Below are positions 16,094-23,771 of a DNA stretch of 64,000 bases, piece by piece. The translations under genes were made by a program, and so were the position numbers. Position 1 is the first letter of the stretch, and each line of letters starts with the position of its first letter. This DNA comes from Halobacteriales archaeon QS_4_69_225 (GTDB lineage: Archaea; Halobacteriota; Halobacteria; Halobacteriales; Haloarculaceae), in NCBI GenBank assembly GCA_003020965.1, contig PXRL01000011.1:1-64000 (forward strand). Direction: 5' to 3'. The notes under the pieces are model-generated. The model was not told the DNA's origin. It was given only the letters and a program-made list of their open reading frames with translations, and searched no databases.

Positions 16094-16669
16094 ATGAGCA
16101 CGGACGACATCGACCCGGTCGGGTCGGGAGGCGGACACGAAAACGCCCTGCAGGACGTCATCGCCGTCGACGCGAACGACGACCCCGAGGGGACGGTCAA
16201 CCGACTGGACGCTCACACCGGCGACGGCGTCCGCCACCGCGCGTTCACCGCCCTGGTCTTCGACGGCGACGGCCACGTCCTCCTGGCCCAGCGGGCGCCG
16301 GACAAGCGCCTGTGGGACACCTTCTGGGACGGCACCGTCGCCTCCCACCCGGCCGAGGGCCAGAGCCAGGCGGAGGCGACCCGCCAGCGCCTCGAGGAGG
16401 AACTCGGGATCACGCCCGAGCAGTACAGCGACCTCCGGGTGACGGACAAGTTCGAGTACAAGCGCTACTACATGGACGAGGGCCTCGAGTGGGAGGTCTG
16501 TTCGGTGCTGCAGTGTACGCTCGACGAGCCGTCGCTGGACCCCGACGAGAAGGAGGTCGCCGGGCTACTGTGGGTCCCCTACCGGCGGCTCCACGACAAC
16601 CCGAAGTGGTACCGCCAGCTCCAATTGTGTCCGTGGTTCGAGATCGCGATGCGCCGGGACCAGGGGTAG
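16094..16669 (+). CDS. idi: Isopentenyl-diphosphate isomerase type I-like Nudix protein (catalytic Cys absent)
   Basis: A 191-residue Nudix-fold protein of the type I IPP isomerase group, which interconverts IPP and DMAPP for isoprenoids. It has HRAFTALVFDGDGHVLLAQR, WDTFWDGTVASHP, the EEELGI Nudix helix and GLEWEVC with Glu132/Glu134. The family catalytic Cys (E. coli Cys67, in a CxHP context) aligns with Ala83 in VASHP, while the acidic metal/catalytic residues are kept. It may be a divergent isomerase, a protein helped by a type II enzyme elsewhere, or a Nudix hydrolase. The start at 16094 is the second in-frame ATG and gives MSTDDIDPVG. Confidence 0.8.
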   Translation: MSTDDIDPVGSGGGHENALQDVIAVDANDDPEGTVNRLDAHTGDGVRHRAFTALVFDGDGHVLLAQRAPDKRLWDTFWDGTVASHPAEGQSQAEATRQRLEEELGITPEQYSDLRVTDKFEYKRYYMDEGLEWEVCSVLQCTLDEPSLDPDEKEVAGLLWVPYRRLHDNPKWYRQLQLCPWFEIAMRRDQG

Positions 16670-16710
16670 GTTCGGGAAGATTTTTACTTCGGCCGCCTGC
16701 TCACCGAACC

Positions 16711-16962
16711 ATGGACCCCGTCGATGCGGAGGAGGCACTCACGTACGCCGTCAGCCGCGAGATGGTCGCCATCTACCTGATCGTTCTGATCGGGATTCTC
16801 CTGCAGCTCGTGGGCCCCCGGCTCTTTCTTCCGATCTCGAGGTTCTCGACGGTCGGACGGCTGTTCGGCACCGTCTCCACCGTCGTCGGCTTCGTCGCCA
16901 CCTTCGTCGGCTCCGTCGCGCTGCTGTACAAGCTCGTCGCCGACGCCGTCGCCCGGGCGTGA
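16711..16962 (+). CDS. Small membrane protein (83 aa)
   Basis: An 83-residue protein with two predicted membrane helices (about 18-36, VAIYLIVLIGILLQLVGP, and 50-75, TVSTVVGFVATFVGSVALLY) and an acidic N-terminus MDPVDAEEALTYAV. A TTTTTACTTC element about 30 bases upstream is a plausible promoter. Coding bias (GC3) is strong. No family is recognised. It is convergent with another two-helix protein gene, with 10 bases between the stops. Confidence 0.7.
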   Translation: MDPVDAEEALTYAVSREMVAIYLIVLIGILLQLVGPRLFLPISRFSTVGRLFGTVSTVVGFVATFVGSVALLYKLVADAVARA

Positions 16963-16972
16963 CCCGGCGGGA

Positions 16973-17251
16973 TCAGGGCCGGGTCGTCGCCCACACCGCC
17001 AGAATCCCCAGCACGACCGCGGGGATCATCGGCAGCGCGAGGTAGGTGTCGTAGAAGGTGAGCCCGAAGCTCGGCCCGACGCGCGGGTAGAGATAGATGA
17101 TCCCCGGGATGACGACGATCGAGACGAAGAGGGCGACGACGAGGGTCCACCCCCGGTAGTCGAACTCGCGGTCCGCCGCCTCGGAGCGGGCGTCGTCGCC
17201 GGAGGCCGTCCCGTCGGCCGGCTCCTCGTCCGTGGAGTGGCCGTCGGACAT
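16973..17251 (-). CDS. Two-helix membrane protein (92 aa), unknown function
   Basis: A 92-residue protein. The first 40 residues are acidic and hydrophilic (MSDGHSTDEEPADGTASGDD). They are followed by two hydrophobic segments (GWTLVVALFVSIVVIPGIIY and YLALPMIPAVVLGILAVWA). The ATG at 17251 is chosen because upstream sequence is Ser/Arg-rich and overlaps the dehydrogenase 3' end. It follows that gene by 4 bases and is probably cotranscribed. No known domain. Confidence 0.7.
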   Translation of the reverse strand: MSDGHSTDEEPADGTASGDDARSEAADREFDYRGWTLVVALFVSIVVIPGIIYLYPRVGPSFGLTFYDTYLALPMIPAVVLGILAVWATTRP

Positions 17252-17255
17252 CGGC

Positions 17256-18299
17256 TCAGCCGTCGTATCGGGCGTCGGGGACGACGACGACGGAGCCGAA
17301 CCCCTCGCGGTTCTCGAGCATCTCGTGGGCACGGGCCGCCTCGCTCATCGGCAGCACCTCCCGGACGCGGGGCTCGAAGGTGCCGTCGAACACCTTCGCC
17401 ATCACGTCGTCCATCTCGCCGGGCGTCCCCATCGTCGATCCGAGGATGTCCAGCTGCTTCCAGAACACCTTCGGGATGTTCGTCTCCGGCGAGATCCCGG
17501 AGGTGGCGCCGCAGGTGACGACCGTCCCGCCACGGGCGGCGGCCGACAGCGAGTCGTCCCAGGTGGCCTCGCCGACGTGGTCGACGACGACGTCGACGCC
17601 GCGGCCGTCGGTTTCGCTCTTGACGACCTCGGCGAACTCCCGCTCGGTGTAGTCGATGACGTGGTCGGCGCCGCAGTCGCGGGCGTACTCCAGTTTCGCC
17701 TCGCTGGAGGCCGTCGCCCATACCTCACACCCCTCGTTGGCGGCGATCTGGACGCAGGCGTGGCCGACGCCGCCCGACGCCCCCAGCACGAGCACGCTGT
17801 CGGACTGGTCGACGTCGGCGCGGGTGGTCAACATTCGCCAGGCCGTCTGGAACACCAGCGGCGCCGAGGCGGCCGTCACGAAGTCGATGGTCTCCGGAAG
17901 GTCCAGCAGGTTCGACGTCGGGACGGCCGCCAACTCGCCGTGGACGCCCCGGACGTGCTCGCCCATCATCCGGTAGTCGACGCACAGCGACTGTTCGCCC
18001 TGCCGGCAGAACTCACAGTCCCCGCAGTAGAGCCCGGGGTCGACGACGACGCGGTCGCCGGGCTCGAAGCGGTCGACGTCGGCACCGACCTCGCTCACGA
18101 CGCCGGCGGCGTCGCTGCCCTGGACGTGCGGCAGCTTCTCGGGGCTCGGCATCCCCTTCCGCGTCCAGACGTCGAGGTGGTTCATGCCGCCGGCTCTCAC
18201 CTCGACGAGGGCCTCGTCGTCGTCGATCTCGGGGTCCGGGAACTCGTCGTACTGCAGCACGTCGGTCGAGCCGTGTTCCTCGTAGAAGACCGCCTTCAT
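17256..18299 (-). CDS. Zinc-binding alcohol dehydrogenase/quinone oxidoreductase family protein (MDR)
   Basis: A 347-residue medium-chain dehydrogenase/reductase using NAD(P)H. It has the GroES-like domain (MKAVFYEEHGSTDVLQY), four structural-zinc cysteines in CGDCEFCRQGEQSLC (about 96-110), and the Rossmann motif VLVLGASGGVGHACVQ. The catalytic-zinc Cys position is replaced (GGMNHLDVW), and GSDAAG stands where GHE usually occurs. Substrate is therefore uncertain and a quinone/enone reductase role is possible. It starts at 18299, since upstream in-frame sequence is low-complexity. It is the first gene of a two-gene unit with the 92-residue membrane protein. Confidence 0.88.
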   Translation of the reverse strand: MKAVFYEEHGSTDVLQYDEFPDPEIDDDEALVEVRAGGMNHLDVWTRKGMPSPEKLPHVQGSDAAGVVSEVGADVDRFEPGDRVVVDPGLYCGDCEFCRQGEQSLCVDYRMMGEHVRGVHGELAAVPTSNLLDLPETIDFVTAASAPLVFQTAWRMLTTRADVDQSDSVLVLGASGGVGHACVQIAANEGCEVWATASSEAKLEYARDCGADHVIDYTEREFAEVVKSETDGRGVDVVVDHVGEATWDDSLSAAARGGTVVTCGATSGISPETNIPKVFWKQLDILGSTMGTPGEMDDVMAKVFDGTFEPRVREVLPMSEAARAHEMLENREGFGSVVVVPDARYDG

Positions 18300-18391
18300 G
18301 CCCGGCCGTCGGGCCGCGGGAGGCAAAACAGTAGCGGAGCCGGCCCGCACGGCAGCGATGGGCTTTACGGGCTCCCGCCGGTGGGTAGGTC

Positions 18392-18958
18392 ATGAGCGAG
18401 CACGACGAAGGCCACGGCCACGGTCACGACGAAGGCCACGGCCACGGTCACGACCACCATCACCACGACCTCGTGGAGCTGGGCGTCGCGGTGGTGACGG
18501 TTTCCTCGAGTCGGAGCCTCGACGACGACCCCGCCGGCGACGCGATCGCGGAGCTCGTCGAGGGGGCGGGCGACGAGGTCGTGATCCGGGAGCTGGTTCG
18601 CGACGAGTACGACGGCGTCCAGGACGCCGTCGACCGGCTCGTCGACCGCGAGGACACCGACTGCGTCGTCACGACCGGCGGCACCGGCGTGACGCCCGAC
18701 GACGTGACCGTCGAGGCCGTCGAGCCGCTGTTCGAGAAGCGACTGCCCGGCTTCGGCGAGCTGTTCCGGACGCTGTCGTACGAGGAGATCGGCACGAAGG
18801 TGGTCGGCACCCGGGCGGTCGCCGGCGTCGCCGACGGCGTGCCCGTCTTCTGTCTGCCCGGTAGCGAGAACGCCGCCCGGCTCGGCGCCGGCGAGATAAT
18901 CGTCGAGGAGGCGCCGCATCTAGCGGGGCTGGCGCGGCGCGAGGAGGAAGCGGAATAG
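18392..18958 (+). CDS. moaB: MoaB-like molybdenum cofactor protein with His-rich N-terminus
   Basis: A 188-residue MoaB/Mog-fold protein, expected to adenylylate molybdopterin in cofactor synthesis. Core motifs are the ligand-binding TTGGTGVTPDDVT (about 91-103), GFGELFRTLSYEEIG and the C-terminal FCLPGSENAARLGAGEI. The first 26 residues contain 11 histidines, encoded partly by an exact 24-bp tandem duplication at about 18402-18449, and could bind Ni, Zn or Mo. A CTTTACGG element about 30 bases upstream is the probable promoter. It is divergent from the MDR gene. Confidence 0.9.
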   Translation: MSEHDEGHGHGHDEGHGHGHDHHHHDLVELGVAVVTVSSSRSLDDDPAGDAIAELVEGAGDEVVIRELVRDEYDGVQDAVDRLVDREDTDCVVTTGGTGVTPDDVTVEAVEPLFEKRLPGFGELFRTLSYEEIGTKVVGTRAVAGVADGVPVFCLPGSENAARLGAGEIIVEEAPHLAGLARREEEAE

Positions 18959-19028
18959 CCGACGCGGAGCCGAGAGCCGAACCGCCGTTCGTCGAAGGGG
19001 TATTGTTTTTTCCACCCGTAGTGGGACC

Positions 19029-19310
19029 ATGCCTACGGTAGACTCGAAGGGACGAATCGCGCTCCCCGAGACGGTCAGGGAGCGACTCGAGATCACCCCG
19101 GGAACCGAGGTGACGGTCCGCGAGGAAGACGGCAAGATCGTCGTCGAGCCCGCCGAGGACCCCGACGCGGTCATCGAGCGGATGGAGCGACTCGTAGCGG
19201 AGACATCGGTGGAACGCGAAACGAGGCCACTCGAGGACGACGCTTCCCCAGTCGCCCGGAAACACAGGGAAGCCGCGCATCGGGGCGTAGAGGGCGCTCC
19301 GGAGGAGTGA
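19029..19310 (+). CDS. AbrB/SpoVT-type DNA-binding protein (antitoxin-like)
   Basis: A 93-residue protein with an N-terminal swapped-hairpin AbrB domain (PTVDSKGRIALPETVRERLEI, then PGTEVTVREEDGKIVVEPAED). The C-terminal half is charged and probably disordered (ETRPLEDDASPVARKHREA). Such proteins often pair with a PIN-domain VapC toxin. The next gene would be the toxin, but only a short 45-codon open fragment without PIN motifs follows. It may be an orphan antitoxin or a general regulator. A TATTGTTTTTTCC stretch about 25 bases upstream is the likely promoter. Confidence 0.8.
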   Translation: MPTVDSKGRIALPETVRERLEITPGTEVTVREEDGKIVVEPAEDPDAVIERMERLVAETSVERETRPLEDDASPVARKHREAAHRGVEGAPEE

Positions 19311-19369
19311 GAGCGACTGTGTACCGATGCGACCGCAAGGACGTTTTGCCCAGTATGGGATGACGATAG

Positions 19370-19504
19370 CGAGCGGAAGTCTACCTGTTTAGCTGGGGGG
19401 AAGTCAGCTTCGACGACGACTTCGGGCGGTTCGAGGAGTTCGCCACTGAGATCGTCCTCTCACCCGCGGAGTTCGAAGAGTTGAACGCCTATCTCGAAAG
19501 CTAA
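19370..19504 (+). pseudogene. Open fragment after the AbrB gene, possible gene remnant
   Basis: In the frame ending at TAA 19504 the DNA reads REAEVYLFSWGEVSFDDDFG then RFEEFATEIVLSPAEFEELN to YLES. This is a coding-like acidic sequence with good GC3, but an in-frame TAG precedes it and no ATG or GTG start is present. It may be the 3' end of a lost partner gene of the AbrB protein. I recognise no family. Confidence 0.35.
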
Positions 19505-19902
19505 GCCGGCGGGCAGAGACTCGCCTCGCAGGCCGCGAGGACCACTAGGGGGGTTGATCGCTCGACGTCCCGCCCGGAAGCGTGTGGGGTCGACGCGACA
19601 GAGCCCGGTAGACGGGCGGGACGGCAGACGTTTCCCGCAGTGCGACGCCCCAGGCCGCGTCGTCACGCGGACGACGCCCCGCCTCGTGGTCTGTGCCTTT
19701 CGTATGACGAGGGCAGCGACCGCGGCCGGCGACCGCGCCACCGAGGCGTGCACATCGGCCGTGACGACGGTCACGCGGTTGAGCGGGCGTGCTCCGCCAG
19801 CCTGCCGTCGCCGCCCGCGAACCGGTGTACGCGATCGAGAGTCGCTTCGCGGCCGAAACGATCGGATAAATTTATACTCCGGTAGTTCGAAGGAACTTGA
19901 TC
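19505..19902. other. Intergenic region with no supported gene
   Basis: About 400 bases. Open frames on both strands are Arg/Pro-rich shadows without homology features. Near its end an AAATTTATACTCC block (about 19867-19879) lies 25-30 bases before the lipoprotein ATG and is that gene's probable TATA box. Confidence 0.5.
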
Positions 19903-20463
19903 ATGGTTTCACGGCGAGAAATCCTTGCGACGTCGTGTGTGGCGCTGGCGTCGGCCAGTATTGCGGGGTGTAGTCGCGCTGACCTCGGGCTAGCCAAGAC
20001 CGGACACCTCCAACTGAAGACCGTCACGCTGCGTTGGGGCCACGACGGCCGGACCTACAGTGACCAACCGCTTATGATTTCCTTCGGAGGCGACGGCGAA
20101 CGGATCGACGGCCGCTACGACCCGGACTTCCTCGTCGACGCCGTCGGCGCGCCCGACGACATCGTCGTCGGCGAGGACCGACACCGCGAGTTGGGGGGCC
20201 GGTTCGAGGTGAAATACGGGCTGGGCTTCTGTGGCGAGGATTTCGCGGACGACGAGCGGATCGGCTGCCGGAACGCCCGGACGAGCCGCGACGACTTCAA
20301 CCGGGTCCAGTTCGGGGACCGTGCCGAGGTCGGCCTCTCGGACGATCGATTCGAGGTCCACTCCGTCTCCGAGGACGAGGTGCGCACCGACGGGGCGGAG
20401 GTGACCACCTTCGACTTCGCGGAACTCCACGAGGACCACGGCATCGACCCGGACGAGTGGTAG
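19903..20463 (+). CDS. Predicted lipoprotein, unknown function
   Basis: A 186-residue exported protein. The N-terminus MVSRREILATSCVALASASI followed by AGCSR combines an RR-containing Tat-like signal with a lipobox (SIAGC, Cys at about residue 25), so it is probably lipid-anchored outside the membrane. The mature part is acidic, with two more cysteines (GLGFCGEDF and RIGCRNA) and a C-terminal HEDHGIDPDEW. No domain is recognised. The ATG at 19903 fits a TATA box (TTTATAC) about 28 bases upstream. It stands alone. Confidence 0.75.
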   Translation: MVSRREILATSCVALASASIAGCSRADLGLAKTGHLQLKTVTLRWGHDGRTYSDQPLMISFGGDGERIDGRYDPDFLVDAVGAPDDIVVGEDRHRELGGRFEVKYGLGFCGEDFADDERIGCRNARTSRDDFNRVQFGDRAEVGLSDDRFEVHSVSEDEVRTDGAEVTTFDFAELHEDHGIDPDEW

Positions 20464-20538
20464 CCCGACGCCGAGATCGGCCGGTGCCCGCCGCGTGGCC
20501 ACCCGATCCGGAGCGGCGTCACTCCCGGCACCTGCGGA

Positions 20539-20853
20539 TCACGGTAACGGACAGAGGCTCGCGGTCAACAGTGCCCGCTCGTCGCTTTCGTTTCTGGCGC
20601 CGTGCTCGACGCCGCGGGCGTTGTGGACGACGGCGGGCGCCGAAACCGTCTCCTCGGTGCCGTTCTGTGTCACGACCAGTTCGCCCTCCAGCAGGTGAAA
20701 GACGTTCGTCGCGTCGTCGTGGACGTGCGGGTCGAAGGCGCCGCCGGGGCCCAGCGCGAACAGCTTGACGAGCACGTCGTCGTGGACGACCAGTTCGGCA
20801 GTCTCGACCTCGCCGGGCGCGGGGTCCACGTCGGGAAGTTCATCGAGCGTCAT
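20539..20853 (-). CDS. Cupin domain protein
   Basis: A 104-residue single-domain cupin. Metal-binding motif 1 is visible as FDPHVHDDATNVFHLLEGEL (about residues 36-55), and motif 2 is degenerate around VVHNARGVEHGARNES. It is probably a small metal-dependent enzyme or ligand-binding barrel in the cytoplasm. Substrate is unknown. The start MTLDELPDVDP is preferred over an upstream Arg/Pro-rich extension. It is divergent from S8e. Confidence 0.85.
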   Translation of the reverse strand: MTLDELPDVDPAPGEVETAELVVHDDVLVKLFALGPGGAFDPHVHDDATNVFHLLEGELVVTQNGTEETVSAPAVVHNARGVEHGARNESDERALLTASLCPLP

Positions 20854-20935
20854 GCTCGGGGGTGGGCGGGCCGGCGCAAAGAACCTCCCGCCGCGAACCG
20901 CGGAGTTCAAGTGCGCGGCAGGGCACCAGTACAGT

Positions 20936-21304
20936 ATGAATCACGCCCGTTCGGAGAAGAAGCGCACCGGCGGCCGACGCCGGTCCGTCCGGAAGAAGCA
21001 GAAACACGAGCAGGGGTCGGCCCCGACGGAGACGACCCTCGGCGACGAGCAGTTGAAGATCGCCGAGACCCGCGGCGGCAACACGAAAGTACGGGCGGTC
21101 GCCCGCAGCGTCGCCAGCGTCGCGACCGACGACGGCGTCGAACGCGCCGACATCGAGGACGTCGTCGAGAACCCCTCGGACCCCAACTACGTCCGGCGGA
21201 ACATCATCACCAAAGGCGCCGTCGTCGAGACGTCGGTCGGTCGCGCCCGCGTGACCTCCCGCCCCGGCCAGGACGGCCAGGTCAACGCCGAACTCGTCGA
21301 GTAA
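20936..21304 (+). CDS. rps8e: 30S ribosomal protein S8e
   Basis: Archaeal/eukaryotic-specific small-subunit protein. The 122-residue product has the basic N-terminus SEKKRTGGRRRSVRKKQKHE and the S8e-typical GNTKVRAVARSVASVAT, NPSDPNYVRRNIITKGAVVE and C-terminal SRPGQDGQVNAELVE. Length is normal. The start is the ATG at 20936, as upstream frame is antisense to the cupin gene. It is a single transcription unit. Confidence 0.95.
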   Translation: MNHARSEKKRTGGRRRSVRKKQKHEQGSAPTETTLGDEQLKIAETRGGNTKVRAVARSVASVATDDGVERADIEDVVENPSDPNYVRRNIITKGAVVETSVGRARVTSRPGQDGQVNAELVE

Positions 21305-21322
21305 CTCCTCCAGCGGTCCGTA

Positions 21323-22027
21323 TTACGGGAACTCCCGGAGTGTCTCCAGCAGCTCCTCCAGCGGTAGCGTCGTCGTCGCGAGCGAGACGCCGTCGGCCCG
21401 CGCCAGCGCCGGCGCGTGTTCCCAGAGGTCCTCGCGACCGATACCGTGCAGCACGACCGCCGAGGGCGTCGGCGTGACGACCCGCAGTGCCACCAGCGGC
21501 GACTCCCCGCGGGTGACGTTCGTGAACACGAGCGCCCGATTGGTCGACTGGCCGTACAGCCGGTAGAACTCCTCGCTGGAGAGCCGCTTGATCGCCTCGA
21601 CGCTGTTGATGACGGTGTGGCCGGCGATGACCTCGGCGGTGCCGGCGACGACGGACTCGGCGTCGACGGCGCGGCGGAACCGCCGCAGCGGGACCGTCGT
21701 CTCGTACTCCCGGAGGTCGTGGACGACGTCGCTGTCGAAGCCGGCCGACAGAACGCGGGCGTGCTGGCGGACCCGATCGCCGCCGCGGCGCTCGTCGACG
21801 GTCAGAAGCGCCTCGACGACCCGGCTGACCACCCGAATGCCGGGGTTCTCCCGGCGGCCGCTCTCGTAATCCGACACCACCGACGAGGAGACGTCCAGCT
21901 CCTCGGCCAGCCGCGTCTGGGTGACGTCGAACTCCTCGCGCCACTTCCGCAGCGTCGCCCCCGGCTCCTCCGACAGCGCCACCTCCCCGGCGATGCGCTC
22001 GGCCAACTCCGCCCGTGGGTCGCGCAT
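21323..22027 (-). CDS. XRE-type helix-turn-helix regulator
   Basis: A 234-residue archaeal transcription regulator. The XRE/Cro HTH occupies about residues 25-68 (LRKWREEFDVTQTRLAEELD, then VSSSVVSDYESGRRENPGIR). The C-terminal domain (VINSVEAIKRLSSEEFYRLY and the SPLVALRVVTPTPSAVVLHG segment) resembles the conserved archaeal sensor part of such regulators, with no recognised ligand. It is convergent with S8e, with 18 bases between stops. Confidence 0.88.
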   Translation of the reverse strand: MRDPRAELAERIAGEVALSEEPGATLRKWREEFDVTQTRLAEELDVSSSVVSDYESGRRENPGIRVVSRVVEALLTVDERRGGDRVRQHARVLSAGFDSDVVHDLREYETTVPLRRFRRAVDAESVVAGTAEVIAGHTVINSVEAIKRLSSEEFYRLYGQSTNRALVFTNVTRGESPLVALRVVTPTPSAVVLHGIGREDLWEHAPALARADGVSLATTTLPLEELLETLREFP

Positions 22028-22115
22028 ACCGCCCGGTGGACGGCCACGGGCATAAGGCTCGCGTAGCGCGTCGACCGAAGATCGAACTGCAGAACGACGC
22101 CGCCGCCGGCTGGCG

Positions 22116-22403
22116 ATGTACGGCTCGCCCGCGGTCGGCGTGGCCGGCCACCCGGTCGAGTTCCGCGCGGACCCGCCGGTCGCCGCCCTCGCCGTCTACC
22201 GAACGGGCGTGCTCGGCTCCGTCGGCGTCCGGAAGGGCAGTTCGGCAACGCTGTACGGCGAGCGCCGCGAGCGGCTGGAGGCCCGCTCGGCGCCGACGAT
22301 GCTGAAGCTCGTCGGGGCCGTTTTCGTGGCGGTCGCGCCGGCCGCGCCCGCGCTGGCGGAGCAGTTCGGCTGCCGCATCGAAGGCGTCTTCGCGCCCGGA
22401 TGA
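22116..22403 (+). CDS. Conserved-looking hypothetical protein (95 aa)
   Basis: A 95-residue frame with strong GC3 coding bias starting MYGSPAVGVAGHPVEFRADP. It has a C-terminal hydrophobic helix (KLVGAVFVAVAPAAPALAE) and no recognised domain. The opposite-strand frames here are weaker, which supports this call. It lies between the divergent HTH gene and the YdjM-like pair, 46 bases before the latter. The start is uncertain because the frame is open a little further upstream. Confidence 0.5.
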   Translation: MYGSPAVGVAGHPVEFRADPPVAALAVYRTGVLGSVGVRKGSSATLYGERRERLEARSAPTMLKLVGAVFVAVAPAAPALAEQFGCRIEGVFAPG

Positions 22404-22449
22404 CCGGCTCGGCGGCGAGTTTATCCTCTCGGGGGTCGTCCGTCCGGCA

Positions 22450-23094
22450 ATGCCGCCGACGCTCGTGACGGTCGCCGTCGGTGTCCTGCTGGGGGTCGCG
22501 CTGCTGGGGGCGGCCTTCGACCGTCAGTCGCTGGCGCTCGTGGCGGTCGTCGCCGCCGTTCCGGACCTCGACGCCGTTCTCAGCCTGTTCGTCCGGGGGG
22601 CGACCAACGCCGCCCTCCACAACGTCTTCGTCCCGCTCGCGGCCGCCGTCGCCCTCTACGCCGACACCCGGCGGGAGGACTCGTGGCTGCGGGCCCGCCA
22701 CGGCTGGTACGGGGTCCGGGTCGCCTGGGTCGCCGTCGCCGTTTACGCCGTCGCCGGCGTCGGGATGGACCTGTTCAACGTCGAGAGCGCGGCCGTGTTC
22801 TACCCGGTCTCGAACCGCTATCTCTCGGTCGTCGGCAAGCTCGTCCTCTCGACGCAGGAGGGAGTCGTCCAGACGTACGTCGAGCTCGGCGACGGCTGGC
22901 TGGCGGCCGTCTCCCAGGGGACGACCGAGAGCCGTCACATCCCGACGTGGGTGAACCCGACGCCCGGAACGTCGAACCCGCCGGGCGCCGACCGGACGGT
23001 CCGGCTCGTCGACTCCGGCTGGCAGCTGGTCGTCGTCGCGACCGCCGCCGCGGCGGTACCGGCCCGCTTCGCCGTCGCAGGGAGGGACCGCTGA
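22450..23094 (+). CDS. YdjM/DUF457-like membrane-bound metal-dependent hydrolase, copy 1
   Basis: A 214-residue integral membrane protein resembling the LexA-binding/YdjM metal-dependent hydrolase family. Family marks are AVVAAVPDLDAVLSLF (membrane Asp pair) and NAALHNVFVPLAAA with a conserved His, then further helices (VAWVAVAVYAVAGVGMDLF) and a C-terminal TM helix. Its stop overlaps the ATG of the next gene (TGATG). The two proteins are paralogues in tandem and probably work together. Substrate is unknown. Confidence 0.75.
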   Translation: MPPTLVTVAVGVLLGVALLGAAFDRQSLALVAVVAAVPDLDAVLSLFVRGATNAALHNVFVPLAAAVALYADTRREDSWLRARHGWYGVRVAWVAVAVYAVAGVGMDLFNVESAAVFYPVSNRYLSVVGKLVLSTQEGVVQTYVELGDGWLAAVSQGTTESRHIPTWVNPTPGTSNPPGADRTVRLVDSGWQLVVVATAAAAVPARFAVAGRDR

Positions 23095-23771
23095 TGCCGT
23101 CGTCGGTCGTCCACGCCGGCTTCGCGCTGCTGCTCGCGGTCGGGCTGCTCGGGCCGTACTTCGACCGCCGGGCGGTCGCGGCGCTCGTTGCCGTCATCCT
23201 CGTCCCCGATGCCGACACACTCGCGGGGTTCGTCCTCGACGGCGCCCACCGGTCGCTGCTGCACAACCTCCTGCTGCCGGCGGTCGTGGCCGTCGCGCTC
23301 TACCGGGCGACGACCCGCGAGGGGTCGTTGCTCCGCCGCCGGTTCGGCGACCGGGGTATCCGGGTCGCCTGGGTCGCCCTCTTCGTCCACGTCTTCGCCC
23401 ACGTCGGCCTCGACTGGTACCACCTCGACGGGGTGAACCTCTTCTACCCCGCCGTCGACCGCTTCTTCGAGCTGAGCGGGAAGATGTACCTCTCGACGGG
23501 CGACGGCTTCGTCCAGACGTTCGTCGAGGTGACGGCCGACGGGGGCGGGACCGCCGTCGACGCCGGCCAGGGCGGGACGACCGACGACACCCACGTCGCC
23601 AACCCCGCACAGCCGACCGAGGACACCGGCGCCGGCGGGGGCAGCGGCACCGACCCGGTCGACCGCCGGGCACCGATCGCCGTCCGCGGGTGGCAGCTGT
23701 ATCTCGTCCTGACCGGGCTTCTGGCGGCCGCCGCCCGGACGCTCCAGTCGGCGCCGCCGGAGGACCGGTAG
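23094..23771 (+). CDS. YdjM/DUF457-like membrane-bound metal-dependent hydrolase, copy 2
   Basis: A 225-residue paralogue of the preceding gene: MPSSVVHAGFALLLAVGLLG, AVILVPDADTLAGFVLD, HRSLLHNLLLPAVVAVALY and VHVFAHVGLDWYHLDG. It keeps more histidines (HAG, LLHN, HVFAHVGLDWYH) than copy 1, so this copy looks closer to an active metal site. A Gly/Thr-rich hydrophilic insert (about residues 150-195) precedes the last helix. The ATG overlaps the upstream stop. It is followed at once by a GNAT gene. Confidence 0.75.
   Translation: MPSSVVHAGFALLLAVGLLGPYFDRRAVAALVAVILVPDADTLAGFVLDGAHRSLLHNLLLPAVVAVALYRATTREGSLLRRRFGDRGIRVAWVALFVHVFAHVGLDWYHLDGVNLFYPAVDRFFELSGKMYLSTGDGFVQTFVEVTADGGGTAVDAGQGGTTDDTHVANPAQPTEDTGAGGGSGTDPVDRRAPIAVRGWQLYLVLTGLLAAAARTLQSAPPEDR

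Noticed and set aside
19554-19973. A 139-codon plus-strand frame before the lipoprotein gene
   Set aside because: Composition is that of shadow frames, and it would read through the lipoprotein signal sequence in the wrong frame.
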